A DNA stretch of 64,000 bases from Incurvaria masculella (GCA_946894095.1 OX335651.1:16824501-16888500), one strand, 5' to 3'; positions 1 through 10,441 are shown, counted from the stretch's first letter. Notes: a model not told the origin generated them from the sequence alone. A program made the numbers and translations.

Positions 1-825
1 CAACAAATAAAAATGATTTCTCCATGATTCCCACTTGAGTTCGTCATCGGTGATCAAACCTCGCCGTGGTAATAATCCATCTACCGGTCTATGAAAAACA
101 CGTCGAAATTAAACCCGAGATGTATGGACGGTGGGGATTAAAAATGTTTGTTCGCTTCATTATACAGCGTGTAATGAAAGGCACGTTTAAAACGCGGTGT
201 CCCTTTTATAAGCCTTACAGGGTGCTTCGTGAATAGAGACTTCGTGGAAATATATACCATGTGTTCATTAACGCGGTCTGGGATTAAGGAAGGTTTGATT
301 ATGATGACAAGGAAGTTAATGGACATTGAATTAGCAAGAGTGATACCTATGTTTCCGGTGGGTACGGTATATATCTAGTTTACGGTGGGAGGAAATCAAT
401 GAACGTATTTAGTTAATTTTATAATCATCTTCTCTTTGGAATATGATAATTTTGTGAAATCGGAAAACCTTGGGTATGAATATTGCTAATGATTTACCAA
501 TTTTGTTGGTAATCATTGAAATTTTATAAAATATATATATATATAAAAGCCTTTAGAAAAGCCATATATAATAAATACCATTAAATTTGGGGGTGAATTG
601 ATAGTAGTATCTATTTTAATAAATAAATTACAATTCACTTCTTTTGCGAAAAATGTATAAGATTAGTTTAATAGAGATATTCTTACAAACAAAATCCCAC
701 TTACGCCAACAGTTCCAGGATTTTAAATTACAAACAAATGTTTACAATATTTTTAGTTAACATGTTAAACGCAATTGTTTTGTGTTGGTAATATCCGTCA
801 TTGTATTTTCTTCATACATTAAAAA
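1..825. other. AT-rich noncoding stretch
   Basis: No recognisable gene or repeat family. A short (AT)n tract lies near 530-545. The only ORFs are short and without recognisable motifs. Confidence 0.5.
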
Positions 826-862
826 TAACCCTATAACCACATGAAGCGTGGTTATAGGGTTA
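826..862. repeat. perfect 15-bp hairpin
   Basis: TAACCCTATAACCAC (826-840) is followed by a 7-base loop and its exact reverse complement (848-862). The stem may be the end of a small foldback element. It marks the border between AT-rich DNA and a GC-rich patch. Confidence 0.7.
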
Positions 863-1349
863 TAAGAACACTCCGTACAAAGGCGACGGGCAGGCGGGGC
901 GACGGCCGGGGCCCGACAGAGTCCTGGCGCCAGGACACAGGACGTGTGCCGGAATTCATTAGTCGTCGGTAATGAGTCCTTTAGCGTTCTGCGCGGGGTT
1001 CCGCAGAACACCTTTTAAAAGATTTGCCGGCTCATGCCAGGATTAGTGTAGTCTATGATAGTGTATTAGTAGGTACCGCATGTGTCTACGCTTCCGTGTT
1101 TATTTCACAAGGTCTTTACGCAACATATAAAATAAGTCAATGAGGACTTCAACAAGATAACATTAAACATTATTAATGAACTACCGGCTCGTAATTAGAC
1201 GGACTTCTTTTTGAATAAAATAATCTACAACACCTAATGATGGTCGGTTTCTCTTACCATATGATTTTACGAGGATGGACAAATATAATTCATCCAAAAT
1301 ATGCGAAAACATTTTTTAGAAGACTTGATCGTGCACCGTCAAGAATACG
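863..1349. other. GC-rich patch then AT-rich noncoding DNA
   Basis: Positions 875-1012 are GC-rich and contain a perfect 16-bp palindrome, GTCCTGGCGCCAGGAC (921-936), plus a small stem around GTTCTGCG/CGCAGAAC near 985-1005. There is no recognisable coding content. Beyond 1020 I see nothing specific. Confidence 0.45.
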
Positions 1350-1612
1350 ATCTGTTCAATGGTTCGGAATCCATGGAATAATGAAGGTCCCCTGCCCTTA
1401 CTAGGGTAGGGTTAAGCCCACCTGGGTTGATACTATCGAATTGAATAAAAATATGCTCACAATGTCAACGACAAAACCTGTATTTTATATCCGCTCAATG
1501 TAGCCGTACTTATATATAAAGAGAAGGCCCTGGCATGGCACCTAATTCCGGAATGCGGTGTTTTAGGCTAATATTATAACGGTAAATGTGGTATAGCTAT
1601 CCACGGCCCATA
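1350..1612 (+). mobile_element. SINE-A body and tail fragment
   Basis: A diverged copy of the shared SINE-A body. Recognisable blocks in order are the 'GGTTCGGAATCCATG' block, the GGTCCCC.TGCCC pyrimidine-rich block, 'CTGGGTTGATAC', 'TCAATGTAGCCGT', 'CCTGGCATGGCACCTAATTC' and the TGGTATAGC.ATCCA tail. The head is missing or unrecognisable. Assignment rests on comparison with the fuller copies at 13187-13563 and 55045-55437. Confidence 0.75.
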
Positions 1613-1708
1613 AAAAAATTAACATAGCATTCAAAACAGGAGACCAGGCGTTACCCCTATATCACGGGCATATAATAATGGAAAATGAACAAATATATTA
1701 AGGTGGGC

Positions 1709-2045
1709 TCGTAAGCATCAGAAAATTACGCTCCCCATACAAATGTAGTCAAGTAATCATTTGAAAACCACTGTTCCAATTTTCTTGATGTTTGGGACAT
1801 AATATCAGGCACCAAATATCTATGTCTGCACGTGTTTGTTTTTTCGAAAAAAATATCCTGGTTCACACAACAGAGAAAAGAAAATTTGTATGAAGATATT
1901 CTTTTTCCTGTTATTTGACTTGCTTTATATTTTTCAGCAAAACACAACATTAATTGTAAAATATTAGATACTAAATATCAAGCAAATCGGAATAGTGTTT
2001 ATCAAATAATAAGTAAACTACGTTTGTATGGGGGACACTGCTTAC
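1709..2045. mobile_element. FB-K foldback element, copy 1
   Basis: A palindromic nonautonomous element of about 300 bp. The arm starting CCCCATACAAATGTAG (1733) recurs inverted at the right end as CTACGTTTGTATGGGG (2034). Matching arms run about 65 bp inward, through the GTTCCAATTT..CTTGAT block on the left and ATCAAG.AAAT..GGAATAGTG on the right. No coding capacity. Related copies lie at 4205-4495 and 43695-43918. Confidence 0.75.
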
Positions 2046-2379
2046 TGGCCGTTCTTAATATACCGAAACGACTATCTTAAAGATGGCGTCTGCCCGCACA
2101 GCGACAAACACGAACGGCATAAACACCGCCGCCTCGGCCGCAACCAAGGGAACTATCCAATAACACTCCATCACGCTCCCTTTCGATTCATCGCAAAAAT
2201 CATCATCTCTGTTCGCAATCGACACACAAAAGAACACGCGTGGAGCACGGCTAATGAGGCGCGTGATCGATGCGTCTCTGTGAAAGGCCTCGGGGAAAAT
2301 GAGCTCGTCTAGGTAATAACCGTTTCCTTGTCTTTCTCTTCCAGGTTTCGGACGGAGTTGTGACTGTATTTATTAATTA
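2046..2379. other. unassigned noncoding stretch
   Basis: Moderately GC-rich around 2080-2300. Open frames occur on both strands, but neither shows a known motif. I recognise no repeat family here. Confidence 0.4.
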
Positions 2380-3135
2380 CAGCTCGTTGTGTAGGGGCTA
2401 GAGCAGAGGTTCTCAAACTTATGTTGTCTACCGCCCACTTTGAGGATCATTTATTTTCCAGCGCCCCCCAAAATGTTTAGCTTTACCACATCTTATAAAT
2501 CACAATCGTGATAATTACTTTAATCAATTCAATTTTAAATTTATAGCGTTCCACGTTAGTTTTCTATTATATCTTGTGTACGAGTTCTAATGAGGGAAAT
2601 TAAACGAAACTTTGGGTTTCATTTTAGTTTAAAGTGCACCTACTACAAAATATTGGAAAAAACCAATCAGCCATCGCCCCCCTAAACAACGTCAACGCCC
2701 CCCTATTTCCTCTGAGCCCTTTACCGCCCCCCTGTAGGCCTCCAGCGCCCACTTTGAGAAATACTGGGCTAGAGGAATTGCCTTTCATGCGGGAGCTTAT
2801 GGGTCCATACCCTCGGTCTGGTCATGCACCACTTTCGTTCTCTTTCTGAGTTGGATAAGTGTAATTAATTACGAATTCGAGCTGTTTCACGGTTCGAAAT
2901 CCATGTTAAAATGTAGGTCCCCTTCCCCTACTAAGTGGTATGGTTAAGCCCGCCCGGGTTGATACCACCGCTTGGGACGAACCTACGGTCGAAGCGGCAA
3001 CGAAAAATGGACCGTTCCAGTTCAGTGTAGATGTGCTGATAAAGGGAAGCCCTGGCATGACACCTAATTCGTAATAATAAAAATGTTGTTGTGTGGTATT
3101 AGCCACCCATGTCAGGTTCCATAAGAAAAAACAAA
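2380..3135 (+). mobile_element. SINE-A copy split by a hAT MITE
   Basis: A diverged tRNA-like head (about 2380-2403, CAGCTCGTTG) resumes at 2767 after the hAT insertion. The usual 'ATGCACCACTTTCGTTCTC' block follows, then 'CGGTTCGAAATCCATG', the CCCCTTCCCCTACTA block, 'GCCCGGGTTGATACCA', 'CCTGGCATGACACCTAATTC' and the tail GTGTGGTATTAGCCA.CCATGTC. The body is nearly complete. The head is too decayed to show intact pol III boxes. Confidence 0.75.
2404..2766. mobile_element. hAT-like MITE, 363 bp
   Basis: Termini are CAGAGGTTCTCAAACTT on the left and, read inward from the right, CAGTATTTCTCAAAGTG, an imperfect inverted repeat of hAT type (CAG followed by TTCTCAA). The element is flanked on both sides by the perfect 8-bp duplication GGCTAGAG (2396-2403 and 2767-2774), the length expected for hAT insertion. 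The interior is rich in GCCCCCC blocks and has no transposase frame, so it is nonautonomous. It sits inside a SINE-A copy. Confidence 0.88.
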
Positions 3136-3234
3136 TCACAATCGCGCCATAGAATGATACTCCGAAAAACTACAAAAACACTTGTCTAGTAATTTAAAAA
3201 ATATCCCATTTGGAACTATGTACCTGATATACGC

Positions 3235-3356
3235 CCGGTTTCACCACCTCCAGCTACAAATATCCCAAAGTTACCTTTCGATTACACCATGTAAATATGC
3301 AATGTAACCGAAAGTTACTTATCGGGTTTCAGGTAACTGGAGGTGGTGAAAACAGG
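3235..3356. mobile_element. MITE-I, copy 1
   Basis: A compact palindromic element of about 122 bp. CCGGTTTCACCACCTCCAG on the left matches CTGGAGGTGGTGAAAACAGG on the right in inverted orientation. The arms continue inward with alternating CAAAGTTAC.TTTCG and CGAAAGTTA. A second copy lies at 26836-26957. No coding capacity. Confidence 0.85.
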
Positions 3357-4204
3357 TGATAGTCGCATTTGGCAGATCATTTTAACTATAAACGTTTTAG
3401 TAACTGATGCCAGACTTTTGGCACAGAGTAATTAAGAGTAAGTACAGAAAAGATACTTCACCAACTTCAATATTCAATTTTGAACCTATTTAATTGCCGC
3501 GCAACTAAAGTTTGTGAATTAGTCCACGAAACTTTCAACTCTTTAGTAATGGCTAAAATTTGTTAAAAAAATATTGATGTACGATACGACGTTTTGGAGT
3601 TGGTCCTTTATGAATAAGCTTCATTTCACTGATATGAAAACTTTGCCTCTATTGTGCGTTTGCAATATTCGGGTGGATTTACTAAATTATCCAAAGAGTT
3701 ATTATACACATACGTATGCAAAAACTTTGATAGTACATACCTCACCATTTTCAGTAACAATAATGAAGCTAATAACTGACAAATTCGTATAAATACATTT
3801 CTAAATCATCTGAAAGGCATCTGATAAAAAAATCCAACCAAAATAAAAAGATTGGTAGTTTGAGAGAACTTGTAAACCTAAGCTTCAACAATATAGAGAA
3901 TGTCCGGGCATGGCATTTATTTACAACTCGGCATTGGGAGGCCTGATATTGGCCATCCTTGTCCGGTCACATGCACAACATCTCCTTCACATTGCACGAA
4001 ATATAATGCAGCCCAAAAAAATACAAGGAGGTTGAATTCGTCCTGATGATTCTAGGTCAGATCAAAAAAAAACTCTCCATTTGATGACAGCATTTTGGTC
4101 AACAAGTGATGGTTATTTAGGTAGAATTATATTATTTGTATGTATTGAATATAAACTATTGTTTTCGTATTAATTCCAAAATCTGAATCAGTTCAATGCT
4201 TCAT
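3357..4204. other. AT-rich noncoding stretch with a SINE-A tail relic
   Basis: Mostly without features. Around 3900-3990 a decayed SINE-A tail can be seen (CCGGGCATGGCATTTATT, then GGCCATCCTTGTC). Nothing else is recognised. Confidence 0.4.
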
Positions 4205-4495
4205 TGTATATGTCGTTTAATATCTAATATCAGGTAACAAATACCTGTATCTGCAAGCTTTTGTTTTTTTGAAAAATCCAAACCGAATGAAATTAAAGCA
4301 AAAAGAAAATCTTCATACGAATTTTGTTTTCTCTGTGGTTTGACCCAGAATACAATTTCCGAAAAAACAAAGACATGCAGACACAGATTTTTGTAGCCTA
4401 ATATTAGATACTAAATATCAAGTAAGTTGGAACAGTGGTTTTCAAATTATTAGTAAACTACGTTTGTATGGGAGGCGAAGTTTTCTGATGCTTAC
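4205..4495. mobile_element. FB-K foldback element, copy 2
   Basis: Shares with copy 1 the 'AATATCAGG..ACAAATAC' block, the TTTTGTTTTTTTGAAAAA block, the 'TTTTCTCTGTGGTTTGA' block and the right arm ending CTACGTTTGTATGGG. The right end continues with TTTTCTGATGCTTACG, the inverse of the left flank of copy 1 near 1709. The left arm appears truncated. Confidence 0.7.
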
Positions 4496-5216
4496 GGTAC
4501 AAGTATAGACAAATGCGACCTACACTAACCGAACCTAACGAACTAACAATTCCACAACGTCGATACATCAGGCGAGAGAGCAAAAAGGTGTAGCCGCTCG
4601 CGGTTGTTCGGTAACGAGAGAGTCCGGTGCGGTGGCGGAAGCGGAGGCGGCGGGAGCGCGGGCGGAAGTAGAGCGGCGGGGTGGCGGCTGCACAAGCTGC
4701 GGCCTTCGAGCGTAACATGGCCATAAGCAGTGATGGGGTTACATTAAATAAAACAAGGTTACTGAGGTTACAAACATAAAAAAATATAGTCGAATTGAGA
4801 ACCTCCTCCTTTTTTCAAGTTGGTTAAAAATAAAGGAAGGAGAGGTGGCATGCGGTCGATATCGCGTCCCCGCCGTATAGTCAAAGTGACCACATCATTG
4901 TATGGGAATCCGGAGGCGCGTCGTATGCCACACAGTCGAAATAGCGCCACCGCGAATTTGCTCCAAAAATGCGTTCGTCAAGTGAGTTCCCACCCACACA
5001 AATCCTACAATACGACTGCGACTATGCTTCCACGTGGCTTGTTGGTAGTTTGTGAACATTGGAGACAGCGGGTCTCATAGTGGGCGCGATAGATGGCATG
5101 TCTCCTTCTTGTTACATTGGTAATAAAACCTGGAGTTAAATGGAATGAAAATGGTTTCCTTTATTGCTTAACATTGCAAGCTTATTGCCAAAAGCAGTCT
5201 CTGACAGCTTACCTGA
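4496..5216. other. GC-rich noncoding island with FB-G fragment
   Basis: Positions 4580-4720 are strongly GGC-rich, unlike their surroundings. A reverse FB-G end (AACCTCCTCCTTTTTTCAAG, near 4798-4820) follows. No frame shows a recognisable protein domain. A promoter or untranslated first exon is possible but unproven. Confidence 0.4.
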
Positions 5217-5360
5217 TAAGCGGCTCGTAGCCTAGTAGCGCGGGGACTAGATTAGCATACCAGAGGTATGGGTTCAAATCGTTGCTCCGTTTATGCACCA
5301 CTTTCTTTCTCTTTCTGAGTTGGATAAGTGCATTTCGTCACGAATGCGAGTTGCTCCTCA
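5217..5360 (+). mobile_element. SINE-A tRNA-like head fragment
   Basis: A pol III A box-like TAGCCTAGTAG lies near 5230 and a B box-like GGTTCAAATCG near 5271. The downstream block 'TGCACCACTTTCTTTCTC' and 'ATTTCGTCACGAATGCGAG' follow. The copy stops shortly after 'GTTGCTCC', so it lacks the shared body. Confidence 0.82.
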
Positions 5361-5689
5361 ATATTAGCCGGTATCATTAAGAAACAATAAATTACTAGGG
5401 ACCATCGAACGTCAATGCTAAGGACTTAGAAACATAATCAGACCAAATAATATTCGATGAATTTAGACTATGAATATTTATTTATTTTCGATACTATCTG
5501 CAGGCAAAAATAAGTGATGATAAAATACGCTGTCACACCGAAAGACAGTTACTGAATAAGTCCGTACGATAGCAGGCGAGAGAACGATTTATTGGCAGCT
5601 GAAAAGTTCAAAAAGTTCAACTTTAGGCGCAACGTAGCGACCGCGTGACCGACTACCACTCGCTCGCCCGCCCATCGAGCAAGGCTACA
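5361..5689. other. noncoding, nothing recognised
   Basis: No gene or known repeat. GC content rises after 5620, leading into the Rep-C copy. Confidence 0.4.
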
Positions 5690-5835
5690 GGTTACTCACG
5701 TTTTAGTGAAGTGGTCACACACTGACCATAGCGCCGGCCAGTCAATTGGTAGACGCCAGTTAGTGCAACGAATATTTGATGTTGCGCGTTCCGAATTCGT
5801 AGGCGTATTGTTGTTGTTATTGTTGTTGTATATAA
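5690..5835. repeat. Rep-C dispersed repeat, copy 1, with (TTG)n tail
   Basis: Shares the ordered blocks ACGTTTTAGTGA, AGCGCCGGCCAGTCAATT, 'TAGTGCAACGAATATTTGAT' and CGAATTCGTA with copies at 9885-10090 and 12580-12680. It ends in a TTG-rich microsatellite (5808-5830). The class is unknown. No frame is conserved between copies. Confidence 0.6.
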
Positions 5836-7274
5836 TTCAGCCTTTGTAACACATATGGAACACTTGGAGTCGTCAAAATCTATTCCATGGAAAAAGGCTA
5901 AGTTTCAAGTTAAAAGTCTCTCTCTCTCTAAAACTCACTATTACTAGGAATACACAGTTATAACCTAACACTTAATATTACTGCATATCAGTATTGAAAT
6001 CTTGCTTTAATGAATATTAATAAATTAATAACTAAATAAGTTCATCAAATAAGTAATAATTGTCCGAATAAAGATTAAAATGAGACATACAAGGCATCAA
6101 TAGAATTGTCAGGATACAAAATTAGATTTAAAATACTCACTGGCAGGCGCTACCCTCAGTGTATTATCACGTCAGTGTATATGCTGCCGCTACACAGATG
6201 TGTTTCGGTCGCCACTCGAGTCCTTCATTACTCCAAGACCTCACCAGTCGCGAAAGGACCCAAGCCTGTGGGTCAATACCGATGAAGTGGCAACCATGCA
6301 ACTAAAAAAACATATCGCTTTTGATATTTGGCTCCCGATAAACGCATAATACTTGTTCTCAGCACGGATGATTATATCAGCTTCGTGGTAAAGAATTTTA
6401 GGAAGACGCAACAAGAGGCGAGCCCGTTGCTGCGTCATCCAGATACCTATTGCTAGATTCTGACATCATCTAAGTAGGGGCCGCTTACGATGTTTTCATT
6501 CACCGTAAGCATTCATAATAGATAAATTCAAATTTAAAAGACGGCTAGAGTAAGAATGTAACTGTCTTGATTATTTTATTGCAGTGGTGTATGTGCATTT
6601 ATAGCGCACCTCTGCGAATACGGGGAGAAAAGGACAAACATTTATAACAAAAAGAATAAGCACCGAATTAATTTTGATTAATTTTAGCCGCTATTTGCAG
6701 GCATACCAAGTACTTAGCGAAATAATTCCTGTGCTCATAAACCATTTAGGTCTCATATTCCACAACATAAATATCCTTTCTCCTGTAATAGTTTTTTTTC
6801 CTCCCGTAACACAATTTACTCTGATTCAAAGTAACGCCCATTATCGTCGGCTCTACCTCGGATAAACTACAACACAATATGGCCACTAAATTCACCTTCC
6901 CTCGGACTTTATTTTTGAGAGAGGGACGGCTTCACTCGGACGCCGCGCGAGGGAGAGAGAGGGAGCAAATTGGACGTGAGATAAGGGAAAGTCACCGTAA
7001 AGTATGCGCAAACGAGATCTTACGAGCGGGAGGTACCGCGCTAAATAAGGGCTATCTTGCTGTAACGCTGTTTGCAAGAAGGATTTGCTAAACTAAGAAT
7101 AATAATAACCTATTGAGGTAAGATAATTATAAAGAGGTTGGATACGAAATAATTAAAGTACTTACCTAGTAATATTTCAGACCATATAGTACACATTTTC
7201 GGAGTGAAAAAAAAATCTAATTATTCGAATATGGGTGTGTGTGTACTTGATGGTTTTTTTATGCAACACAAAAA
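5836..7274. other. noncoding stretch, nothing recognised
   Basis: AT-rich with no identifiable gene, tRNA or repeat family. The ORFs in 6241-7091 are short, overlap on both strands and lack motifs. A short CT-rich run near 5930 lies just inside. Confidence 0.45.
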
Positions 7275-7440
7275 CATGGAAACTTGGATGGATGCCATAT
7301 GATAATAGTACACATTCCCGAAGGAATTAGGAGCCATGCCAGGACCTACCCTTTATGAGCACGATTACATTGAACTGGATGCAAAACGCGGACAAACAAC
7401 TACCGCTTCGACCATCTTTTCATCTAATTTCTTTTTTTTT
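7275..7440 (-). mobile_element. SINE-A tail fragment
   Basis: Reverse SINE-A: 'CATTCCCGAAGGAATTAGG', 'GCCATGCCAGGACC', 'TACATTGAACTGGATG' and 'ACCGCTTCGACCATC' are all present. The head and the first part of the body are absent. It lies directly beside a second reverse copy. Confidence 0.8.
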
Positions 7441-7444
7441 GTGA

Positions 7445-7806
7445 CTGGACATGGATGGCTAATACCACAAGTTCTGTCATGGTATTAGCCCAACACACCA
7501 CATGGGAACTAGGTGCCATGCCAGGACCTTCCTTATATTGCACGGCTACATTGAACTGGATGGAAAACACGGACAATTTTCATTGCCGCTTCGACCATCG
7601 TTCATCCAATGCGATGGTACCAACCCGGGCGGGATAAACCCTACCACCTAGTAAGTAAGGAAGGGGACCTACAGCTTAACGTGGAATCCGAACCACGGAC
7701 AGCCTCTCTCAACGGTCGAATGGTCACCCATCCAAGACCAGACCGGACCCGGCGTTGCTTAACTTCGGAGAGCGATCGCCGAAGTGTCGCGCCACTGGGC
7801 CACTGA
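7445..7806 (-). mobile_element. SINE with 5S-rRNA-like head and SINE-A body
   Basis: On the minus strand the element begins near 7806 with AGTGGCGCGACACTTCGG. It then carries a 5S-rRNA-like segment (7777 down to 7722) containing CCGAAGTTAAGCAACG and CTTGGATGGGTGACC. These correspond to box A and box C of the internal promoter that TFIIIA reads in 5S genes. The standard SINE-A body follows, from 'GTGGTTCGGATTCCACG' to the tail 'TGGTATTAGCCATCCATGTC' at 7445. Replacement of the usual tRNA head by a 5S head is the mark of SINE3-type elements. Only about half the 5S gene is present, so this is not a functional 5S gene. Confidence 0.83.
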
Positions 7807-8036
7807 GGGCCAATGCGATGGTACCAACCCGGGGGGACTTAAGCCCTACCATCTAGTAGGGAAAGAGGACGTACAGTTTTAGATGTATTCCGAACCATGG
7901 AGCAGCTCGCATTCGTGACGAAATGCACTTATCGAACTCAGAAAGAGAATAAAAATAGTGCATGTCGGGGCGAGGAATTGAACTCAGACTTCTAGTACGC
8001 TAGGCCAGTCCCCACGCAACTTGGCTCCGAGCCGCT
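7807..8036 (-). mobile_element. SINE-A tRNA-headed, truncated at its 3' side
   Basis: On the minus strand, from 8036: a degenerate tRNA-like head (GGCTCGGAGCC.AGTTG, then GAGTTCAATTCCTCGCC), 'GACATGCACTATTTTTATTC', 'CATTTCGTCACGAATGCGAG', 'CCATGGTTCGGAATACATC' and 'GGGTTGGTACCATCGCATTGG'. It stops exactly where the 5S-headed copy begins (7806). That suggests the 5S-headed element inserted into it, or that the two recombined. Confidence 0.8.
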
Positions 8037-9039
8037 CAAAATTATATTGGTAATAAATTAGTCAAAGTAATTTTGGTAACAAAATATTTTATTGTCAGAA
8101 TCTTTGCATACTTACCTGAACACATCATCAATTCAAAACCATGTTATTGCTCCAAAAACTATTAAAATAAATCCCAAATGTGAAACCATAATTATCTGTG
8201 TTATGGTGATGTCCCAGAATGAACTATTTTGCATATATTTCTACATACTCAACATGCAACCGCCGTGGTATAGATAAAAACACTCAATATATTAAAAGTA
8301 AAACTAATATTAAATTAAATTTGCCCCCCCCCCCCCACTCGTTCCACGTCCAGGGCAGATAATTCCACATCGCCGTACTTTCTTTCATTTATAAATTTAA
8401 TTCAGCCATCTCAAGACGAAGTGACCTTTTACCACGTGGACTTCTTCAGCGGACCTCCATTTAACATCGCAAGCGCCCATCTCCTGCAAAGAAAACTCAC
8501 CTTAATATGTTGCCTCAAACGAGGGCATTTCCCTTGCAGATATTGTTCGGAAAAGCTTCAAGGGATTGCGCACAGGCGGCGAAGCTCCGAAGGCACTAAG
8601 GCTGCCCAAAGCCGTGGAATCCGTTATAAAGATATATTATTCTTTTCATTCCCGAGTGGGAACGCATTGTGGAGCGCCGCAAAACGAGTACTGCTCCTTA
8701 ATCCGACGGTTTCAAGGTATTTTGCGGAGGAACTGATTGTCCTGTCATTGTTTGACTAGCTTTAATGAAAAAAAGCTCTGTATTCAGGCATTAATTTTTA
8801 TTTTCACAAAATAATATTAGCTGTATTTTGCAGCAAAGTACCTGGTTGTGTGAATGTTAAGCACGTAGATATTGAAAATGTTCATAATTTAGATTTGACC
8901 GTCTTATAATGGCTTACTTAAGCTACAAATCTGTAAGACAAAAGGACACAGCATAATGCAGTCAGTGTCCATAGCTCAGGGACCTTAAGTGCGTCGCTTT
9001 TCCAACGAATGCATGTGATATGTATGCTAGTGGGAAGCA
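8037..9039. other. noncoding with a poly-C run
   Basis: A run of about 14 C lies at 8324-8337. The frame at 8421-8759 (112 codons) is open but shows no known motif, signal peptide or membrane segment, and I do not call it as a gene. The rest is without features. Confidence 0.4.
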
Positions 9040-9260
9040 TTGATTACGAAATGAGTGTAGGAGAATTCAAAATTATGGGCAGAGAGCGGGTGGTGGAATT
9101 GGTAAACGCAATGTCCCCGGAAGGTATGCTTGTTGGTTCGAGTTCAGCGTTGATCTATTATTCATAAAGTAAAACAAATCTTTTCACAGCTCTCTTTCTT
9201 AAAATAATGTGTCCTTGTTTCACGGCCGATTCTATTAAATAGGCGATATATAATATATAT
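9040..9260 (+). mobile_element. SINE-B, tRNA-headed, copy 1
   Basis: The sequence GTGGTGGAATTGGTAAACGC resembles an A-box region and GGTTCGAGTTC (near 9136) a B box. About 60 bp later the family body ATGTGTCCTTG.TTCACGGCCGATT appears. The reverse copy at 15681-15862 shares head and body in the same order, and 35665-35790 shares the body. The head is tRNA-like but no intact cloverleaf is evident. Confidence 0.65.
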
Positions 9261-9519
9261 TTGATTGTTTTTTCAAAAAATGTGCACAAATCAAGCTTTT
9301 TCTCAAAAAAAAAATGACTTTTTGAGCAAAAGTAATTAGTTGGTGTACAACTACGTAAGTGTACCAATAAAGGTAACTTTTCCGAATTCACCAACAAACC
9401 TTTTTTCGCTATATATGAATAATACTATTACTATTAGCAAGTATGCGGAGCCAATGTCACGATCCGTACCGGATATCGGTCATTTCAACCATTGCATACC
9501 TAAGTAATCGGGTAGGTAT
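9261..9519. other. AT-rich noncoding
   Basis: Poly-T and poly-A runs and no recognised feature. Confidence 0.4.
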
Positions 9520-9645
9520 CTTCGGTTTGAATGAACGATGGTCGAAGCGGAATTTAAAAAAGATTACTGTGTTCTCCATCAAGTTCCTATGGAAATGCAG
9601 TGTCTTGGGATAATATCTTGACAGTAGCCATCCATGTTCATTTTC
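9520..9645 (+). mobile_element. SINE-A body fragment
   Basis: Contains 'GAATGAACGATGGTCGAAGC', TGTTCTCCATCAAGTTC and 'AGTAGCCATCCATGTTC'. The internal part is deleted and the remainder diverged. Confidence 0.65.
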
Positions 9646-9884
9646 AGTTCTATAAAAAACTGAAATTAGCTTTTTTTCTATTTGCAGCTTACTACTTAAT
9701 GCCCGACTTTATCAGGATAAGATTGTAAAAGTTACTAAAATGATGCTATAAGTATTTCGAACTGTACTATTCGTTGTAGCTTTCTACCTACACATAATAA
9801 TATATTTCATTAGATGGTCGGGTCGAAACAATGGTTACGGAACGCGCCGGGAGGGGCGAACGGAAGTCACCCATAGAGGGCCAG

Positions 9885-10090
9885 CGTAGCCACGTTTTAG
9901 TGATAATACAGTGACGGTAGCGCCGGCAAGTCAGTTCTCTTATGACTTCAGGGCTGGCAACATCGAGTGTTCGTTTCACTAAATGGGTGCTGGTTCTCGG
10001 TTCAACATATCGTTGAGGGAATTCAGAACATCAGGAGTGAGCGAATTCGTAAACGGCCCAGTTCGTTTTCGAATACGGGTTACTGTTGTA
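9885..10090. repeat. Rep-C dispersed repeat, copy 2
   Basis: Shares with the 5690 copy ACGTTTTAGTGA, GACGGTAGCGCCGG.AAGTCA, the CATCGAGTGTTCGTTTCACTAAATG block and GCGAATTCGTA. Its function and class are unknown. Confidence 0.6.
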
Positions 10091-10165
10091 TATGTATGTG
10101 TATGTGTGTGCGTAGCGCAGCGCTGCGTGTGTGTTCCGTGCGTGTGGCGGCACGGCACAAATTGT
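10080..10165. repeat. GT-rich low-complexity tract
   Basis: An imperfect TATG/TGTG microsatellite (TATATGTATGTGTATGTGTG and onward), interrupted by the self-complementary GCGCAGCGCTGCG. It creates overlapping Cys/Val/His-rich frames on both strands that are not genes. Confidence 0.75.
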
Positions 10166-10267
10166 ATGCCGGCAGTCTGAATATATCTTGCTAACCCACG
10201 GACGTGTTTGTATGTCTTCCCTGTTATCCTCATCCGAATACCTAACAGTTACCATGCTATATTCTCG

Positions 10268-10441
10268 TCGGGTGAACAGGCAAGTAAATGATTCAATCTG
10301 ACCTTTATTTGCATTTCGTAGGTAGTATGTGAACTGGTAAATTTCACTTTGCTAGTCGGATAACACGCCATTTGACAGTTAGCCGTGTACGAAATGCAGC
10401 GAATTGTCAGATTTACTCATTTACTTCCTCTCCCTGACCGT
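10268..10441. mobile_element. palindromic MITE, single copy
   Basis: The left arm (about 10278-10321, GCAAGTAAATGATTCAATCT through TGCATTTCGTA) is mirrored by the right arm (10389-10431, TACGAAATGCAGC through AGATTTACTCATTTACTTCC). The spacer is about 70 bp and there is no coding content. Confidence 0.7.

Noticed and set aside
7722..7777. 5S rRNA gene on the minus strand
   Set aside because: Only about half of the 5S sequence (internal promoter region) is present and it is joined to a SINE body; no complete gene or terminator.
8421..8759. 112-codon plus-strand frame
   Set aside because: Open but without domain, signal or neighbouring exon.
9979..10255. Overlapping Cys/His/Val-rich small proteins on both strands
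   Set aside because: Products of a GT-rich microsatellite.
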